Below the pieces are notes generated by a model. That model did not search any database. It was not told where the DNA came from and was given only the letters and a program-made list of their open reading frames with translations. From the NCBI GenBank assembly GCA_030589715.1, contig JAUUVE010000095.1:1-7352 (forward strand): a stretch of 7,352 bases of DNA, read 5' to 3'. Positions within the stretch are counted from its first letter, which is position 1, and each line of letters opens with the position of its first letter. A program made the position numbers and the translations under genes. Below, piece after piece: positions 6,955 to 7,352 of this stretch. Source of the DNA: Desulfobacteraceae bacterium (GTDB taxonomy: Bacteria; Desulfobacterota; DSM-4660; Desulfatiglandales; Desulfatiglandaceae).

Positions 6955-6955
6955 G

Positions 6956-7351
6956 TCACGCCTTTTCTCGCCAGATAGTCGCTCCCAGGGCCTCAAATTT
7001 CTTTTCCAGTGCCTCGTATCCCCTGTCCAGGTGGTAGATCCGATGAACCTCTGTTCTCCCCCCTTCGGCCACAAGCCCGGCCAGGATGAGAGAGGCGCTG
7101 GCCCGGAGGGCGGGTGCCATAACCGGGGCTGAGATAAGACGTTCTTTGCCCTTTACCAGGGCCTGGTTGCCGTTGATTTCAATGTCCGCACCCATTCGCT
7201 TGAGCTCACTTACATGAATAAACCTGTTTTCGAATACGTTTTCTGTAATCATGCTCCACCCCTTTGACATGCACATGAGGGCCATAAATTGGGCCTGCAG
7301 GTCCGTGGGAAAGCCTGGAAAGGGCGAGGTCTTTACATCTACGTTTTTTAT
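6956..7351 (-). CDS. murA: UDP-N-acetylglucosamine 1-carboxyvinyltransferase MurA, C-terminal part only
   Basis: The frame runs off the right edge; 131 C-terminal residues and the TGA stop are present. MurA is the cytoplasmic enzyme that transfers enolpyruvate from PEP to UDP-GlcNAc, the first committed step of peptidoglycan synthesis and the target of fosfomycin. Visible signatures are PGFPTDLQAQF (residues 12-22 of the visible part), whose Asp corresponds to catalytic Asp305 of E. coli MurA, ALRASASLILAG (residues 81-92), whose Arg corresponds to Arg397, and the closing RIYHLDRGYEALEKKFEALG typical of the family. The fosfomycin-targeted cysteine loop lies upstream, outside the window, so its state cannot be judged. 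The in-frame ATG at 7285 is internal (…AQFMALM…) and is not the start. The gene ends one base before comEC, with which it almost certainly shares a transcript. Confidence 0.97.
   Translation of the reverse strand: MKNVDVKTSPFPGFPTDLQAQFMALMCMSKGWSMITENVFENRFIHVSELKRMGADIEINGNQALVKGKERLISAPVMAPALRASASLILAGLVAEGGRTEVHRIYHLDRGYEALEKKFEALGATIWREKA
6961..6966 (-). promoter_or_regulatory. Ribosome binding site of comEC inside the murA 3' end
   Basis: On the minus strand AAAAGG precedes the comEC ATG (6954) by six bases and lies within the last codons of murA, whose TGA is at 6958-6956. This supports the shorter comEC start and coupling of comEC translation to murA. Confidence 0.65.
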
Positions 7352-7352
7352 G

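Noticed and set aside
6955..7074. N-terminal extension of comEC by 40 residues into murA
   Set aside because: The extra residues lack hydrophobic or domain character, lie wholly inside the conserved murA C-terminus in another frame, and the ATG at 6954 has its own AAAAGG at ideal spacing.

Overview
The window looks like chromosomal DNA of a Gram-negative anaerobe, most likely a member of the Desulfobacterota (the old Deltaproteobacteria). This rests on recalled resemblance of the tetratricopeptide protein tail, the coiled-coil protein, MurA and ComEC to proteins from sulfate-reducer-type genomes. It is an inference, not a search result. No rRNA, tRNA, CRISPR array or intact transposase is visible.

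Layout, left to right. The left edge holds the 3' part of a plus-strand TPR-repeat gene (to 1241), whose last codons form a strong hairpin. A gene-free stretch of about 480 bases (1242-1718) follows. It carries short repeated words, an imperfect REP-like hairpin, a possible fragment of an old minus-strand reading frame and other dyads. Next is a plus-strand gene for a highly charged cytoplasmic coiled-coil protein of unknown function (1719-2792), whose start is fixed by a clear ribosome binding site. It converges on a minus-strand block across a 173-base spacer that contains a GC-rich hairpin.

The minus-strand block reads, in transcription order, murA (3' end only, entering from the right edge), comEC (4504-6954) and radA (2966-4321). 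murA and comEC are separated by one base and are very likely one translationally coupled operon. A 182-base gap with a possible extended -10 promoter lies between comEC and radA, so radA may have its own promoter, be co-transcribed, or both.

Functionally, MurA makes the first committed peptidoglycan precursor. ComEC is the inner-membrane channel that takes up single-stranded DNA in natural transformation. RadA is a RecA-like branch-migration helicase that extends recombination intermediates. comEC next to radA therefore puts a DNA-import step beside a DNA-integration step. The TPR and coiled-coil genes have no evident link to that block. The best candidates for something undescribed are the repeat-bearing spacer 1242-1718 and the coiled-coil protein; no complete novel system can be demonstrated from this window alone.
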